A DNA stretch of 64,000 nucleotides from Ehretia macrophylla (GCA_037974665.1 CM075777.1:16577001-16641000); one strand, 5' to 3'. Shown: positions 24,600 through 35,975, counted from the stretch's first letter. The notes: a model not told the origin generated them from the sequence alone. A program made the numbers and translations.

Positions 24600-26018
24600 G
24601 GGAAAATTTCACAAATAGTCCATATTGTTACCCATTTGTCTCAGTTTAGTCCCTATTGTTCCATTTGTCTCAAGTTAGTTCCTATTGTTTGCAAAAAATT
24701 CCAATTTCGTCCCTACCATCAAATAAGCGTTTAAATCTAATAGAAAGTTGGTCATGTGCGGTGCACATGACCACGATTTGGGGACATTTTTGGAATATAA
24801 CAATAAAAGTTCAATTTGATCCCTATTGTTTTAAAAAAGTTTTAAATAAATCCTCAATGTTTTGAAACAGTTTCAAGTAAGTCCTCAATGATTTAAAATA
24901 GTTTTAAATAAATCCTCAATGTTTTGAAAAAGTTTCATGTAAGTCCTTAATGTTTTAAAAAAGTTTCATATATGTCCTCAATGTTTAATAGAATTTCAAA
25001 TAAGTCCTCAATGTTATAAAAAATTTCAAATAAGCCCTTAATGTTTTAAAAATATTTAAAATAAATCCACAATGTAATGACTTTAACCATATTTAATGAC
25101 TTTTTATTTTTATGACAGGTTATGGGATTATGACAGACTTTTATGACTGATAGCTTTGATGATATTATTGTTATGCTTTTTTTTTGGATTAAGGATGAAC
25201 AAACATCATTTTAGATGAGTGTTGAGGTGTTTATGATTGTTTTCATAACATGTATTCAAATAAAAAATGCTAAAGGTCTGTAGTTGGTAATGTACATTGT
25301 GTCCTTATTCTGCCTCTTTGTTTACGTATTGTGACTTCCCTAATTTTGATTTTGACAAATTCAAATTTGATTTCGCGGGCGCTATTTTAGTTATCTATCA
25401 CTGATTAGTTAAAAGCTAACTCGACTAAATTTTTTGGGCTACATCCATCAAGACAAGTCTGTTTTCTCCTTGTTAACCACCCAAACCGTGTGTGTTTAAG
25501 AGATGGGGGACTCCAATGATTTATTTCAAATTTTATAGAACAGTGAGGACTTAATTGAAACATTTTCAAAATATTGAGGATTTATTTTAAATATTTTTAA
25601 AACATTGAGGGCTTATTTAAAACTTTTTATAACATTGATGACTTATTTGAAATTATGTTGAAACATTGAGGACATACAAGAAACTTTTTTAAAACATTAA
25701 GGACTTAAATAAAACTTTTTTAAAATATTGATGATTTATTTGAAACTATTTTAAATCATTGAGGACCTACTTGAAACTATTTCAAAACATTGAGGATTTA
25801 TTTAAAACTTTTTTAAAATAATAGGGATCAAATTGAACTTTTATTGTTATAATTCCAAAAATACCCCCGAAACCCTTAGATTTAACCTCTTATTTGACAG
25901 CAGGGACGAAATTGAGATTTTTTTTGCAAATAATAAGGACTAAATTGAGATAAATAGAATAATAAGGACTAAACTAAGACAAATGGATAATAATAGAGAC
26001 TATTTGTGAAATTTTCTC
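24600..26018. mobile_element. Long inverted-repeat element with tandem-repeat arms
   Basis: 1419 bp. Ends GGGAAAATTTCACAAATAGTC and the near-complement GACTATTTGTGAAATTTTCTC; 8-bp flanks TTTTTTTA on both sides (24592-24599 and 26019-26026), though T-richness weakens this. Each arm (~490 bp) is a ladder of ~36-bp units around GTCCTCAATGTTTT (24840-25080), mirrored by AACATTGAGGACTTA units (25530-25800). The unique centre (25.08-25.53 kb) has no recognised gene. Confidence 0.6.
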
Positions 26019-26654
26019 TTTTTTTATTTATATCCATTTTAATAATTAGAATCGTATACTTAAAATCTAATTGCAATAGTAAGTTCATAAATTTAGCTCA
26101 TAATTTTCAGTCATTATAATTGCATAGCATTAGCAAAAAAGGGAGCATAAGCCAAGTGGCAAAGCCAAGTGCCAGTGGTTGCCGCAAGGAATGACCTCAT
26201 AACATAATTTTTCATATAGGAATTTCCATATTGTTAACATTTCTAATGAGTCGTGAACGCCTATGTCTAACTGATGCCGATAGAGACCAACTCTACATTG
26301 ACTTTAATTGCTTCAATTTTAAAAGACAAAGGCACATTTGACGACGTTCTCTTGGGGTCCGTCACCTCGGACGTGATATATCACCATCAATCTTTTGTCC
26401 TAATGCAATTCAGGTCCATGCACATAATTATATGTCCCTACCTTGCATGATTACAGCCGGACCTTTTCTACCTACTTCTTCTTCATCATCTTCTTCTTTT
26501 TTTACATATATATTTTTAGATGATAAGAAATTTATTTAAAATAAAATTATATCAAATTCATTTTAAAATTATAAATTTCTTAATTAGTGTCTCGGCCAAT
26601 CGTATGTTTCATATTTGTTAAAAATTAGGCAATATTTGTGGATTATAACAAACA

Positions 26655-27400
26655 ACTGTTGGAGCACCTTTGCTCTCTCATGTCCATTGAGAAACATTAA
26701 TTTCCAGCTCAAGCTCAAGTTCGATAGTTAAGAGTAACCTAATAGTTGGTTACTCCCTTAACAGTTGGAAGATTAATGTTCGAATCTCAAAATGATGGGT
26801 AGGTGACTAGGTGGGGTAGGTGGTGTTAAAAAGAAAAACAAAAAATCCAGCTCAAGCCCACATCAATACAGCCTTTTAATTCGCCAAGAATGCACAGAAG
26901 TGAACTTTGTCACGAGAAAGGCAAATGTATTCCTTACTCTCAAACATAGTAGACTTCCAAACTTAAAGAGTGAACAGAAACTACAGTTAAAACAAGCATA
27001 TCAATAGAGAGAAAGAGAGGTAGAGGGTGTGCAGAGAGAGAGAGAGAAAGAGGCGTGCTTAAAGTTACATAATTGAATTTTTTATTTTTGTTTTACTCTA
27101 GAAAAATTTACTGCACAATTTTATTAGATTCACTTCAAAATCGCATAATTGGATTGTCTTTAATGCACAAAGTCAAATCAAATAATAGTTGGTGGTGGTT
27201 AAGTTGATTGTGAAAACCACGACGTTTAGTATCTAGTTTTCAAATTATATGAGGAATTAAGTGATCTTTGGCGAACCAACTATTATGTAATTTACTAATT
27301 AGCAAAAAAAAAAAAAAAAACTATTATGTAATTTACCCAAATTTGGAGCCTAGTTTTCAATATTCTAAAACACTTCAAGATTTTATGACAAATTTATTTG
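26655..27400 (+). pseudogene. Decayed UGT75 5' fragment (copy E), split by a SINE
   Basis: Before the SINE, CTCATGTCC then ACATTAATTTCC matches CCCATGTCC ... ACATTTCC of the intact genes. After it, CCACATCAATACAGCC, AATTCGCCAAG and GAAGTGAACTTTGTCACGAG match CCACATCAATCCAGCC, AACTTGCTAAG and GAAGTGACTTTTGCCACAAG. From about 26916 on, the gene match ends and the sequence instead follows the downstream part shared by copies A-C (GGCAAAT, AGAGAAAGAGAGGTA, GAAAACCAC). Unlike A-C it lacks the ~300-bp insert, so it is the least rearranged of the four fragments. It lies 5.6 kb before UGT-2. Confidence 0.72.
26714..26845 (+). mobile_element. tRNA-derived SINE
   Basis: About 132 bp with pol III-type internal promoter boxes: an A-box-like CTAATAGTTGG near 26738-26749 and a B box GTTCGAATCTC at 26778-26788, some 30-40 bp apart. 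The tail is A-rich (AAAAAGAAAAACAAAAAA). Flanked by an exact 11-bp duplication TCCAGCTCAAG (26703-26713 and 26846-26856), typical of LINE-aided insertion. It sits inside the UGT fragment. Confidence 0.72.
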
Positions 27401-28140
27401 ACGTTACATGTTAGAGAAGTATTAGATACCATCTATATCTTAGTGCTTATTTATCACTATCTATGTATAAACATAGTTGTCATCAACTTAATATATATAT
27501 ATATTTTTTTGTATTTCTGTCACTTATCAGTATTATTTTTTAAATGATCAAACTGCCCTTTTAAAATATAACATGTATATAATTATTTATTATTTATTAT
27601 TGATACTATTATTGTTGTTATTATTTAAATTATCTTATGAATATTTTTTATTATTGGCTAATATTACTAATAAGGGACCATTTTATCTAAAAGTTTAAAT
27701 TATTAGAGATGAACTATTATATCATTTAACTATTAGAGAGGAACTTATTGTATTATTTATTATATTTAACAATTGTTGTTTATCAAATGATCATAATATC
27801 CATTCAAAACATAATAATGGACATGCATATAATGACAAAAGGACAATTATTATTATTATTATTATTATTATTGCAAATTTATTATTATTTTTCATGAATA
27901 TTAATTATCAATTTATAGTATAAATATTAATAATAATGACAAATAATCTTCAAGACATAACATGTACAGAATAGCAAAGGACAATCCTTATTATTATTTT
28001 TAGCATAACTACTATTATTTTTTATTATTAGTTATTAATATTAATGTTATCCCTTAGTACCATTATTATTATTATTATTCATCAATATTAGTATTATTAT
28101 ATTAGTCAACTGACCGGAATGTCATTTTAAAATATAAGGG

Positions 28141-28181
<41 letters not shown>

Positions 28182-28821
28182 CATAACAGTAATAATTATT
28201 ATTATATCATCATCATCATCATCATCATTATTAGTATTATTATTATTATTATTATTATATTTATTTTTTATTCTTAAGTCTATAACATATATATAACAAA
28301 AAGATAAAAAATCTTGTCATTTTACAACAAACATTCCCAATATTACTCTAGTATCTTAGATACTAGATATAGATTTGAAATTAATATATCTATTTTTATC
28401 TTCATTTCTATTGTATACCAAACAATACATACATATTGCTAAACTCATTCCATTTTCAGTTTTATTTCATTTCTTAATTCACTGCATAGCTCTTTGAGTT
28501 AAATGACCTTATGTATGGTATAAATAAAAAAAATGTTAATTCAGTTAGTGTCCTAATGTTTAAGGTCAGTAACATTTACATCCGTAATATTTTTTATTTT
28601 TTATTTTTTATTTTTATCCCTTATTATCATTGCACCAAAGTTAACTGTAACCAAAATGCAACTCTATAAAAACTAGTACTATAATGACTTAATTGCGCTT
28701 ATGGTTTCTCTTTTTCTTTTTCTATTTATTTTTCTTCTCTTTCGTGGTCATCTTTCTTACATATTTCCTACCCGTCCAAACTACGATTTAGCCAACTCCA
28801 ATAATTTCTTTATTTTTTTTA
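27401..28821. repeat. AT-rich stretch with TTA/ATC microsatellites
   Basis: Long runs of (TTA)n at about 27850-27873 and 28141-28183, (ATC)n near 28206-28228, then (TTA)n again. No gene or element ends seen. Confidence 0.65.
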
Positions 28822-28822
28822 G

Positions 28823-29357
28823 AGTAAAGTGCACAAAATCTCCTTATATTTTGTTAAGGTGCACAGAACCCCCTATACTTTTAAAAACACATCACGGTTA
28901 GTCTTTTTGTCAAAAAAACTGTTAGTTTTAACCGTAAGTGTATGACACACACCCATTTTACAACTGAAATTGTTCTTGTATCACTTTTGTAATAAAATAT
29001 ATTTATTTATTTACTAAAATACCCTTTTGACAAAAAATAAAATAAAAACAATCATCTTCTTCCCCAAAACAAAATCACTCCCCCCCACCCCCACACACAC
29101 ACCCGCACTTGCACCCGCACCCGTTAGCCTCCTCTAACACCCCCCCACTCATGTATATGAATGGATTTAGGGTTTAGTTGACCAACAAAAGAGAATAATT
29201 ATAATAAGTAGTTTATGCAAAGCAAAAACATCAAAAGTTTAGTCTTCCTGTTCAACTTGAAAGTTCAATGCCCTATTCTCTAACTTCTTGAGTTGATAGC
29301 CACTAATTTTGAATCTGCTAATAGTTTTGGCATGTAGCAGACAACAGGGACATGATA

Positions 29358-29401
<44 letters not shown>

Positions 29402-29686
29402 GTTGTTTTTTTTTTCAGTGTGCTGTGTGTGTATATATATATGTATATATTATATTTTTTTATATATAAACAAGTAAAAGGAAAAAGGAATAAAGAGAGA
29501 AAAGAAAAAAAAAATAAAAGTATTTATATCTTTTACCCTTTTTCGTCAACAAAGTTGATGGAAAAGTGGATATGAGTAACCGTGCTGTATTTAAAAAAAT
29601 ACAAGGGAGTTATGTGTACTTTTAAAAGCACAGGGGGGGTTCTATGCACTTTAATAAAAGTATAAGAGGGTTTTGTGCACTTCACC
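28823..29686. mobile_element. Foldback element with 'AAGTGCACAAAA' ends
   Basis: Left arm AGTAAAGTGCACAAAATCTC ... AGAACCCCCTATACTTTTAAAA; right arm AGCACAGGGGGGGTTCTATGC ... GGGTTTTGTGCACTTCACC, its inverse. Arms ~100 bp. Flanks are T-runs, so the target duplication is not readable; the layout resembles the 21380 MULE-type element. The interior has C-rich words at 29080-29105 and (TA)n at 29363-29394. A related single arm follows at 29700-29850. Confidence 0.55.
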
Positions 29687-29939
29687 TTTTTTTTTAAGTA
29701 AAAAGTACTGTACCCCCTTATAATTTATCAAATGTGTACATGATCCCTTATACTTTTAAAAGTACACAGGAATCCCTTGTATTTTATAAAACGTAGCACC
29801 ACTTCTCCCTCCGTCAAAAAAATTGTTACTTTTAACAGGGTGTGTGCTGCACATGCATTAAGTGTAATTATTCATATTTTTTGACTTAAATTATTAATTA
29901 TTTAAACAAAAATACCCTTATATTATACATATTTTCTTT

Positions 29940-30206
29940 TCTTTTCTTATCTCTTCACCCATTCTTCTCACCAAAAATAATTAAAGAAAATTTTAAAAAA
30001 GGCTGTCATCTTTCTCACCCCTCCCCCCACACCACCCTACCACCCCCAACCCCAGCCCCACCCCCACCCCCACCCCCACCCTACCCTAGAGGTAGAGTAA
30101 TCTACCCCGAATTCGTGGAGTAGTCTACCCCGAATTCCCTTCACTACATGATTATATTGGTTTTCCTTTAGCAGAAAGTAAAAGGTCTACGAATGCTGCT
30201 CAACTA
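29940..30206. repeat. C-rich low-complexity tract
   Basis: (CCCCA)n-like sequence at about 30018-30085, then two copies of TCTACCCCGAATTC. No gene. Confidence 0.5.
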
Positions 30207-30595
30207 GGCTCCGTTTGTTTGCCATAAAATAAGTTGTTTGTGAAAAATAATTTTTAAAAAATAAAATATTTATATGGCTCCGTTTGTTTATCGTAAAATA
30301 ACTTGTCATGAGAAAATATTTTTCTAAAAAATAGAATACTTAAAAAAAATTTGGTATTTGAATGTACCGTGAATTCCATAAAATGTTTTCTTCTCCCAAA
30401 ATAAAAATATTTTCAAGAATTTTGTACTAGCCGCAATTATTGACGGAAAAATATTTTAAGGTTGACCAATTTTCTAGTGTTACCAAACACTGTAAAATAA
30501 AAATAAAAAAACAGTCACATTGATCAAAAAATATTTTACCATTAATTAATTTTTTGATATTATTAAACACCATAAAATTCGACAAACAAACGGAG
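30207..30595. mobile_element. 'GGCTCCGTTTGTTTG' MITE pair, copy 1
   Basis: A 69-bp left-end piece (30207-30275) runs directly into a complete ~320-bp element (30276-30595) that starts GGCTCCGTTTGTTT and ends with the inverse, CAAACAAACGGAGC. The interior has GTGTTACCAAACAC-type and AAAATATTTT words. A left flank CTAG recurs at other copies. Confidence 0.6.
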
Positions 30596-30766
30596 CATAA
30601 ATTTAATCGCACCAAAAGTAAGGTTGGAGCTTGTTAAAGTCAAAATATGCTTTATTAATGCTAATAATGTTGTCTACAATTACACATTGAAACTACTACA
30701 TCTTGATTTTGTCAAAGAGTAATCCATTCTGGCAGACGGCTTGCAAACTAATTCTTCTGTAATTAG

Positions 30767-31197
30767 GGCTCCGTTTGTTTGCCGTAAAATTACTTACTTG
30801 TATAAAATATTTTATGTATAAAATATTTTTCTGAAAAATAAAATATTTTACAGGGTTCCGTTTGTTTGTCGTAAAATAACTTGTTGGAGGAAATATTTTT
30901 CCTGAAAATAGATTACTAAAAAATATTTTATAGTGTTTGGATGTATCGTGAGTTCCATAAAATATTTTCTTCTTCCAAAGTCTCATAAAACATTTACTAG
31001 CCGTAAGTGTTGACCGAAAAATATTTTATAATTGACTAATTTTACGGTGTTACCAAATACCGTAAAATTAAGAAAAAGTAGCCTCAATTTTTGACCTGAA
31101 AATATTTTATAGTTGACTAATTTTTTGATGTTACCAAATACCGTAAAATCTAAAAAATATTTTTCCAAAAAATATTTTAAGGCAAACAAACAGAGCC
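30767..31197. mobile_element. 'GGCTCCGTTTGTTTG' MITE pair, copy 2
   Basis: Same composite plan as copy 1: a left-end piece (30767-30853) followed by a whole element (30854-31197) ending GGCAAACAAACAGAGCC. TAG lies on both outer sides (30764-30766 and 31198-31200). The interior has a ~65-bp unit repeated (TGACTAATTTT, GTTACCAAATACCGTAAAAT). Confidence 0.6.
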
Positions 31198-31254
31198 TAG
31201 GTTGTCAAACTAGTTATTTATTGACAAATACACCTCATCCGGCTCCCCTGTCAG

Positions 31255-31728
31255 CTCCCCAACCCAGTCCCACCCCCCCCCCCCCCCCCCACCCCCACCC
31301 CCACCCCCGTCCAGTTTTATATAATTCTGTTAATATTTTTAAATGGGGTAAATACTTTGGTACATTATTTTTAAGATTTGTACTATTTTAATTTATATAT
31401 TTTAAAATGTACATTTTTAATATTCTATTTATATTATTTATCTCGATTTAGTTATTATTTTTCAAAATATATTTTTGTAGTCCCGTATTTTTACCATTTA
31501 TCACAACTTAGTTTTTATTTTTGTCATTATGGTCCACGTTAATCCTCGATCATTTTGTAAGATTTGGACTAAGTTGGGACAAATGATAAAAATACGAGAC
31601 TAAAATGGTACATTTTGAAAGATAAAAATTAAGTTGAGACAAATAGTAAAGATACATGACTAAAAATGTACATTTTAAAAAATAAAAATTAAAATAACAC
31701 AAATCTAAAAGATAAAGAGTATTTACCC
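31255..31728. repeat. C-rich tract and palindromic 'GGGTAAATAC' element
   Basis: 31270-31310 is a poly-C/CCCCCA run. 31345-31728 starts GGGTAAATACTTTGG and ends AGAGTATTTACCC, with mirrored interior words (GATTTGTACTATTTT left, AAAATAACACAAATC right), so it is an imperfect foldback of ~384 bp without coding content. Confidence 0.5.
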
Positions 31729-32489
31729 TTTAATACGCCATATATTTTAGAAATCTTGTAGAATAAACTTTCACTCTTACTATACGATGGTTGGTAAACT
31801 TCAACTCAAAGTTGATATATAGCATTGTTTGCTTAATTTAAATAGTTACCCTATAAAATTGTAGCTCAAATCTATAGGTCATTTTGAGAGTTGAGTAAAA
31901 TGATTAAATAGTGACAATTGTTGCATTTAGGGATTTTGAGTTATCACACCTTCATCATACAAACCAAACCAAACCAAACCAAATTTTTTTTCATAGTTAG
32001 GGTCGGCTATATAAATCTGTCGATATAACTCATTCTTGTCGACAATTATTTCTTCTGTTAACTCCATATAAACAAGTTCTTACCAAGGTGCCTTTGTCCA
32101 ATTCATTTTATATTTTCCTCTATCCCTATTATAATATACTATCTCCATAAATTCAGACATTTTAACAAATACTTTTATGAATTGTCTTGATTCTTTCTTA
32201 ATTTATACTTAACTAAGACCACCCTTACTTTTTTTTTATTCTTTTTAATTTTATCACACATTTATCTTAACGTTTCATATCAGTCACCTCAAACGTTATC
32301 ATGTGCTCTTAAGGAGTCTATAAGAGTTGCAAGGACAAAATTCTAACATGAGCTCGTAAGCCTGCCAGGCCCATGCAATTAATGCGTGCATACTTAAGTC
32401 CCTCCTCACACACGCCCTCAAACACACATTTCTTATCTTTTTTTTCAGTCAACACACACTAAGTCACACATACACAAACAAAATAGTCG
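31729..32489 (+). promoter_or_regulatory. UGT-2 upstream region and leader
   Basis: AT-rich; (CCAAA)4 near 31965. The part just before the gene (about 32350-32489) aligns with the other two UGT promoters (CCAGGCCCATGCAATTAATGC, CACACACGCC, TTTTCAGT). The position of their TATATAA box here reads GAGCTCGTAAG, so no TATA box is kept. Confidence 0.45.
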
Positions 32490-33929
32490 ATGTCTCAATT
32501 AGTAGAGGAAAAATTAGACTCAGCCATGGCGCAGACTCCCCATGTCCTCGTGATAACATTTCCTGCACAGGGCCACATTAATCCAGCCCTCCATTTTGCC
32601 AAGCGGCTCATTAGAATGGGCGTAGAAGTGACTTTTGCCACAAGTCTTCATGCCCATCGTCGCATGTCGAAAGCCGCAAGCATGCTTAAGGGCTTAAACT
32701 TTGCAGCCTTCTCGGATGGATATGATGACGGGTTCCACGGGGTCACTGATGCCAATCTTTACCTGAAAGAGCTGAAGAATCGTGGGACAAAAACGTTGGG
32801 AGACTTCATCCTCAGCAGTGCTGACCAAGGCCGCCCCATATCGTGCCTGGTCTACACTTTTATGATTTCTTGGGCTGCAGATTTGGCTCGTGAATTTCAC
32901 ATCGCATCTACTCTTCTTTGGATTCAACCAGCGGCAGTTTTGGAAATTTATCACTATTACTTCAATGGCTATGAGGATGAAATTACTAAAAGTAGCGATG
33001 ACCCCAATTGGTCAATTCAGCTACCTGGGCTTCCATCGTTCTCAGGCCGCGACCTACCCTCCGTTATGGTTCCTTCAAGGTCAGATACATTTAGGTTTAT
33101 ATTGACGTCAGTTAAAGAGCTTCTAGATAAACTTGATGCTGAAGAAAACCCAAAAATACTTGTCAACACATTTGATGCACTTGAGCCTGAGGCTCTCAAG
33201 ACCGTTGAGAAGTACAACTTGATTGGTGTTGGACCCTTGATTCCATCAGCTTTCTTGGATGGCAAAGATCCTACAGATACTTCTGGTGGTGACCTTTTTG
33301 AAACATCGAAAGATTACATGGAATGGTTAAACTCAAAGCCTGAAACATCAGTTGTTTATGTATCATTTGGGAGTCTGTTCAATGCACCCAAAAGGCAAAT
33401 GGAGGAGATTGCAAGAGGGTTGATAAAGACAGGCAGGCCATTTTTGTGGGTGATAAGAGGGAATGAAAATGGAGAAGAGCAAAAGGAAGAAGAGAAATTA
33501 AGCTGCATGGAAGAACTGGAGCAACAAGGCATGGTAGTGCCATGGTGTTCGCAACCTGAGGTTCTAACACAACCATCTTTGGGATGTTTTGTGACACATT
33601 GTGGATGGAATTCGACATTGGAAAGCTTGACTTGTGGTGTACCAGTTGTGGCTTTTCCTCAATGGTCAGATCAAGGGACAAATGCTAAGCTGATACAAGG
33701 TGTGTGGAGGACAGGAATAAGGGTAACAACAAATGAAGATGGTTCAGCTGAGAGTGATGAGATCAAGAGGTGCATAGAGATGGTTATGGATGGCAGAGAG
33801 ATTGGGCAAGAACTGAGAAGAAATGCTAAGAAATGGAAATATTTGGCAAGGGAATCTATGCACGAAGGTGGTTCTTCGCAGAAAAACTTGAAATCATTCG
33901 TTGAAGAAGTTGGAAAGATTTCTAAGTAA
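32490..33929 (+). CDS. UGT-2: UDP-glycosyltransferase, UGT75 type
   Basis: Intact, intronless, 479 residues. Catalytic motif FPAQGHINP with His29; CLVYTFMISWAADLA in the acceptor domain; PSPG box at residues 352-395 from WCSQ to QWSDQ with HCGWNS and the final Gln. A GGDLFETSKDY linker precedes the donor domain. It is the most diverged of the three: His-rich IYHYYF where the others read IYYYYF, ISWAADLA for LPWAADLA, and an extra GKISK at the C-terminus. ATG1 (32490, weak context) is followed in frame by ATG2 (32526) in GCCATGG. Acceptor specificity may differ, since most changes fall in the N-terminal half. Same probable reaction as UGT-1. Confidence 0.92.
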   Translation: MSQLVEEKLDSAMAQTPHVLVITFPAQGHINPALHFAKRLIRMGVEVTFATSLHAHRRMSKAASMLKGLNFAAFSDGYDDGFHGVTDANLYLKELKNRGTKTLGDFILSSADQGRPISCLVYTFMISWAADLAREFHIASTLLWIQPAAVLEIYHYYFNGYEDEITKSSDDPNWSIQLPGLPSFSGRDLPSVMVPSRSDTFRFILTSVKELLDKLDAEENPKILVNTFDALEPEALKTVEKYNLIGVGPLIPSAFLDGKDPTDTSGGDLFETSKDYMEWLNSKPETSVVYVSFGSLFNAPKRQMEEIARGLIKTGRPFLWVIRGNENGEEQKEEEKLSCMEELEQQGMVVPWCSQPEVLTQPSLGCFVTHCGWNSTLESLTCGVPVVAFPQWSDQGTNAKLIQGVWRTGIRVTTNEDGSAESDEIKRCIEMVMDGREIGQELRRNAKKWKYLARESMHEGGSSQKNLKSFVEEVGKISK

Positions 33930-34137
33930 ATAAATGCTCGATAACCTGAAATCAATTTGGACTAGGTTGGAATAAAATTGGTAGTGAAATGAATTTCATA
34001 AACAATATGTAATATGTAATTCTTGGTATGCTCGTGTGTTTTAGGAATGGAAATATAAATGTACGCATTGGTTTCGAGTTATAATGACCGAATTATTATT
34101 TAACTGTTATTTATATGTTGTTGTCTCAAAAATAAAA

Positions 34138-34593
34138 ATAAATTCACATTTAGTTTCTATTATTTTCTCTAAAGTTTCAATTTCATTCTTATTGTTTAAA
34201 ATTATATCCTTATTGTTTCTTTAAAAGTTTCAATTTGGTTCCTATTATTTCTAAAAAAAAATTATTTTCGTCCTTATTATTTAAAATTAGTCAATTTATT
34301 CCTTATTATTTTGCATAATATATTAGGACTAAATTGATTTTTTTTTTGAGAACTATTAGGACGAATTTGAATATTTTTTTAAAAATAATATGGACTAAAC
34401 TGATTAATTTTGAATAATAAAGACAAATTTGAAATTTTAGAAAAACAATAAGGATGAAATTGAAACTTTTTTGAAACACTAGTGACAGTAAAACCTTTTT
34501 AGAAACAATAAGAACGAAATTGAAAAATTTTAAATAATAAATACGAAATTAAAACTTTTAAAAAATAATAAGTACTAAATGTGACATTTTTCC
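34138..34593. mobile_element. Inverted-repeat element, 'TTTAGTC' family
   Basis: Starts AATTCACATTTAGTTTCTA and ends GTACTAAATGTGACATTTTT; both arms are ~35-bp units (TTATTGTTT with AAAGTTTCAATTT, inverse on the right). Same family as 9458-9941. No coding content. 34594-35067 behind it is AT-rich with nothing recognised. Confidence 0.55.
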
Positions 34594-35067
34594 TTTAGAA
34601 TTTACAATACCATTTGACTCCTCAAGAGGGTTTAATCCTAGTCCTCCCTCATCTAAAGGTCTACAAATGACTTCCCAAAATACATTGGCTTTGACGTAGC
34701 TCTATGTAAGTCCCTCCCCTAATATGGGTTGACCTGACTCGACCTATGAGATAGATATTTGAGTGTAGGAAGTTAAGTAATGTCGTCAAACTCTTAAAAT
34801 AGAAAACATTTATTAATATAAGGCGTATTACGAGTTATGAGATTCAACTTTTAAAACCTCAACCATTTATTTCAAATTTATTTTAATCATTTATTTTAAT
34901 ACTAAAATTTGAAATGAATGATTGAAATTCTAAAAAAACCAATCTCATGACCTCTGTATTACAACTAATTTTTAATAAGAAAATGATAGAATCCCAACAC
35001 TTGTTCATATAACCCTAACTCCAAATACAAACTTCTCTCTTACAAGGCATTTACGATGTGATTAATA

Positions 35068-35916
35068 CACTACAAGAAAATAGCGTTTGAGCGACGAATT
35101 TTTTCCGTAGTAAATTGGCTACTGCCAAGCTACGGATTTGCTACGGAAAAAAAAATTCGTAGCCCAGCAGTAGCCAACTTAGGCCCCGTTGAAATGGTGA
35201 CAAAAATTTGCTAAGGATTAGCTACGGACAATAATTTTAATTAATAAAATAAATAAATAAAAAATTCGTAGCCTAGCCGTGACAAATTTGCTACGGACTA
35301 GGTACGGCTTATTTAATTAATTCGGCAAAAAAATTAATAAAAAAGTCCGTAGCCTTGTAATGGCCAATAGCTACGGATTGGCTACAGACTATATATATTA
35401 TTCAAAAAATGTTTAAAAAAATAAATACGAATATTTTAATTTAATTGGAAAAAATAAAATAATCAAATCTGTAGCTAATTGGCTACTGCTAGGCTACGGA
35501 CTGGAACGCATCCGTAGCCCAGCAGTAGCCTAGGCTACGGACTTCAACAAAAAATCGAGATTTATCGTTTTTAATTTGAATTATAGAATTTTGATTGCAC
35601 CTACAACGTAGTAACTTCACTTGAGTTGTAAATTTTTTAAATAAAAATAAACTTGATTCGTATTTCATTAACATGCATACTTTTATAAAGAAATCAATTG
35701 CCGTTTAAATCGAACTTATCATTTTTCAATTAACATTGCATTAATGTTAATAAATGTTCAGTTTAGGAGTTGAAAAACTTTCACATTGTGTCTAAACTTC
35801 ATAAACAAGAAAATTATGAAGATATTAACATGTTTTAATACGTTGTTCCTACCTATTAATAAGTTATAATACATATTATTAGTTGGTCGTCGCCTTAGCC
35901 TTTTTTTCTTGTAGTG
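35068..35916. mobile_element. Miniature CACTA (En/Spm) element
   Basis: 849 bp, ends CACTACAAGAAAA and TTTTTCTTGTAGTG, with ATA on both sides (35065-35067 and 35917-35919) as the 3-bp target duplication. Subterminal copies of GCTACGGA/TCCGTAGC, often with CAGTAGCC, occur in both orientations over the first ~470 bp, like the transposase-binding motifs of CACTA elements. No gene inside. Confidence 0.82.
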
Positions 35917-35975
35917 ATAGTCCACAATCTAGTATTTTTTCGACTCCAATTTATAGCAATTACCATAATGGCTTA

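Noticed and set aside
24840-25080. Regular ~36-bp repeats that could suggest a CRISPR-like array or satellite
   Set aside because: Units are diverged, have no unique spacers, and are mirrored at 25530-25800 as the arms of one foldback element in a plant genome.
26778-26788. GTTCGAATCTC as part of a true tRNA gene
   Set aside because: No cloverleaf arms or anticodon loop around it; the A-rich tail and flanking duplication mark a SINE.
29309-29575. Open frame with Ile-Tyr repeats
   Set aside because: Translation of a (TA)n microsatellite.
35971-35975. A target-site duplication for the Athila-like element
   Set aside because: GCTTA on the left does not match GAGCT (after 44419) or GGAAC (after 44701); no duplication claimed.
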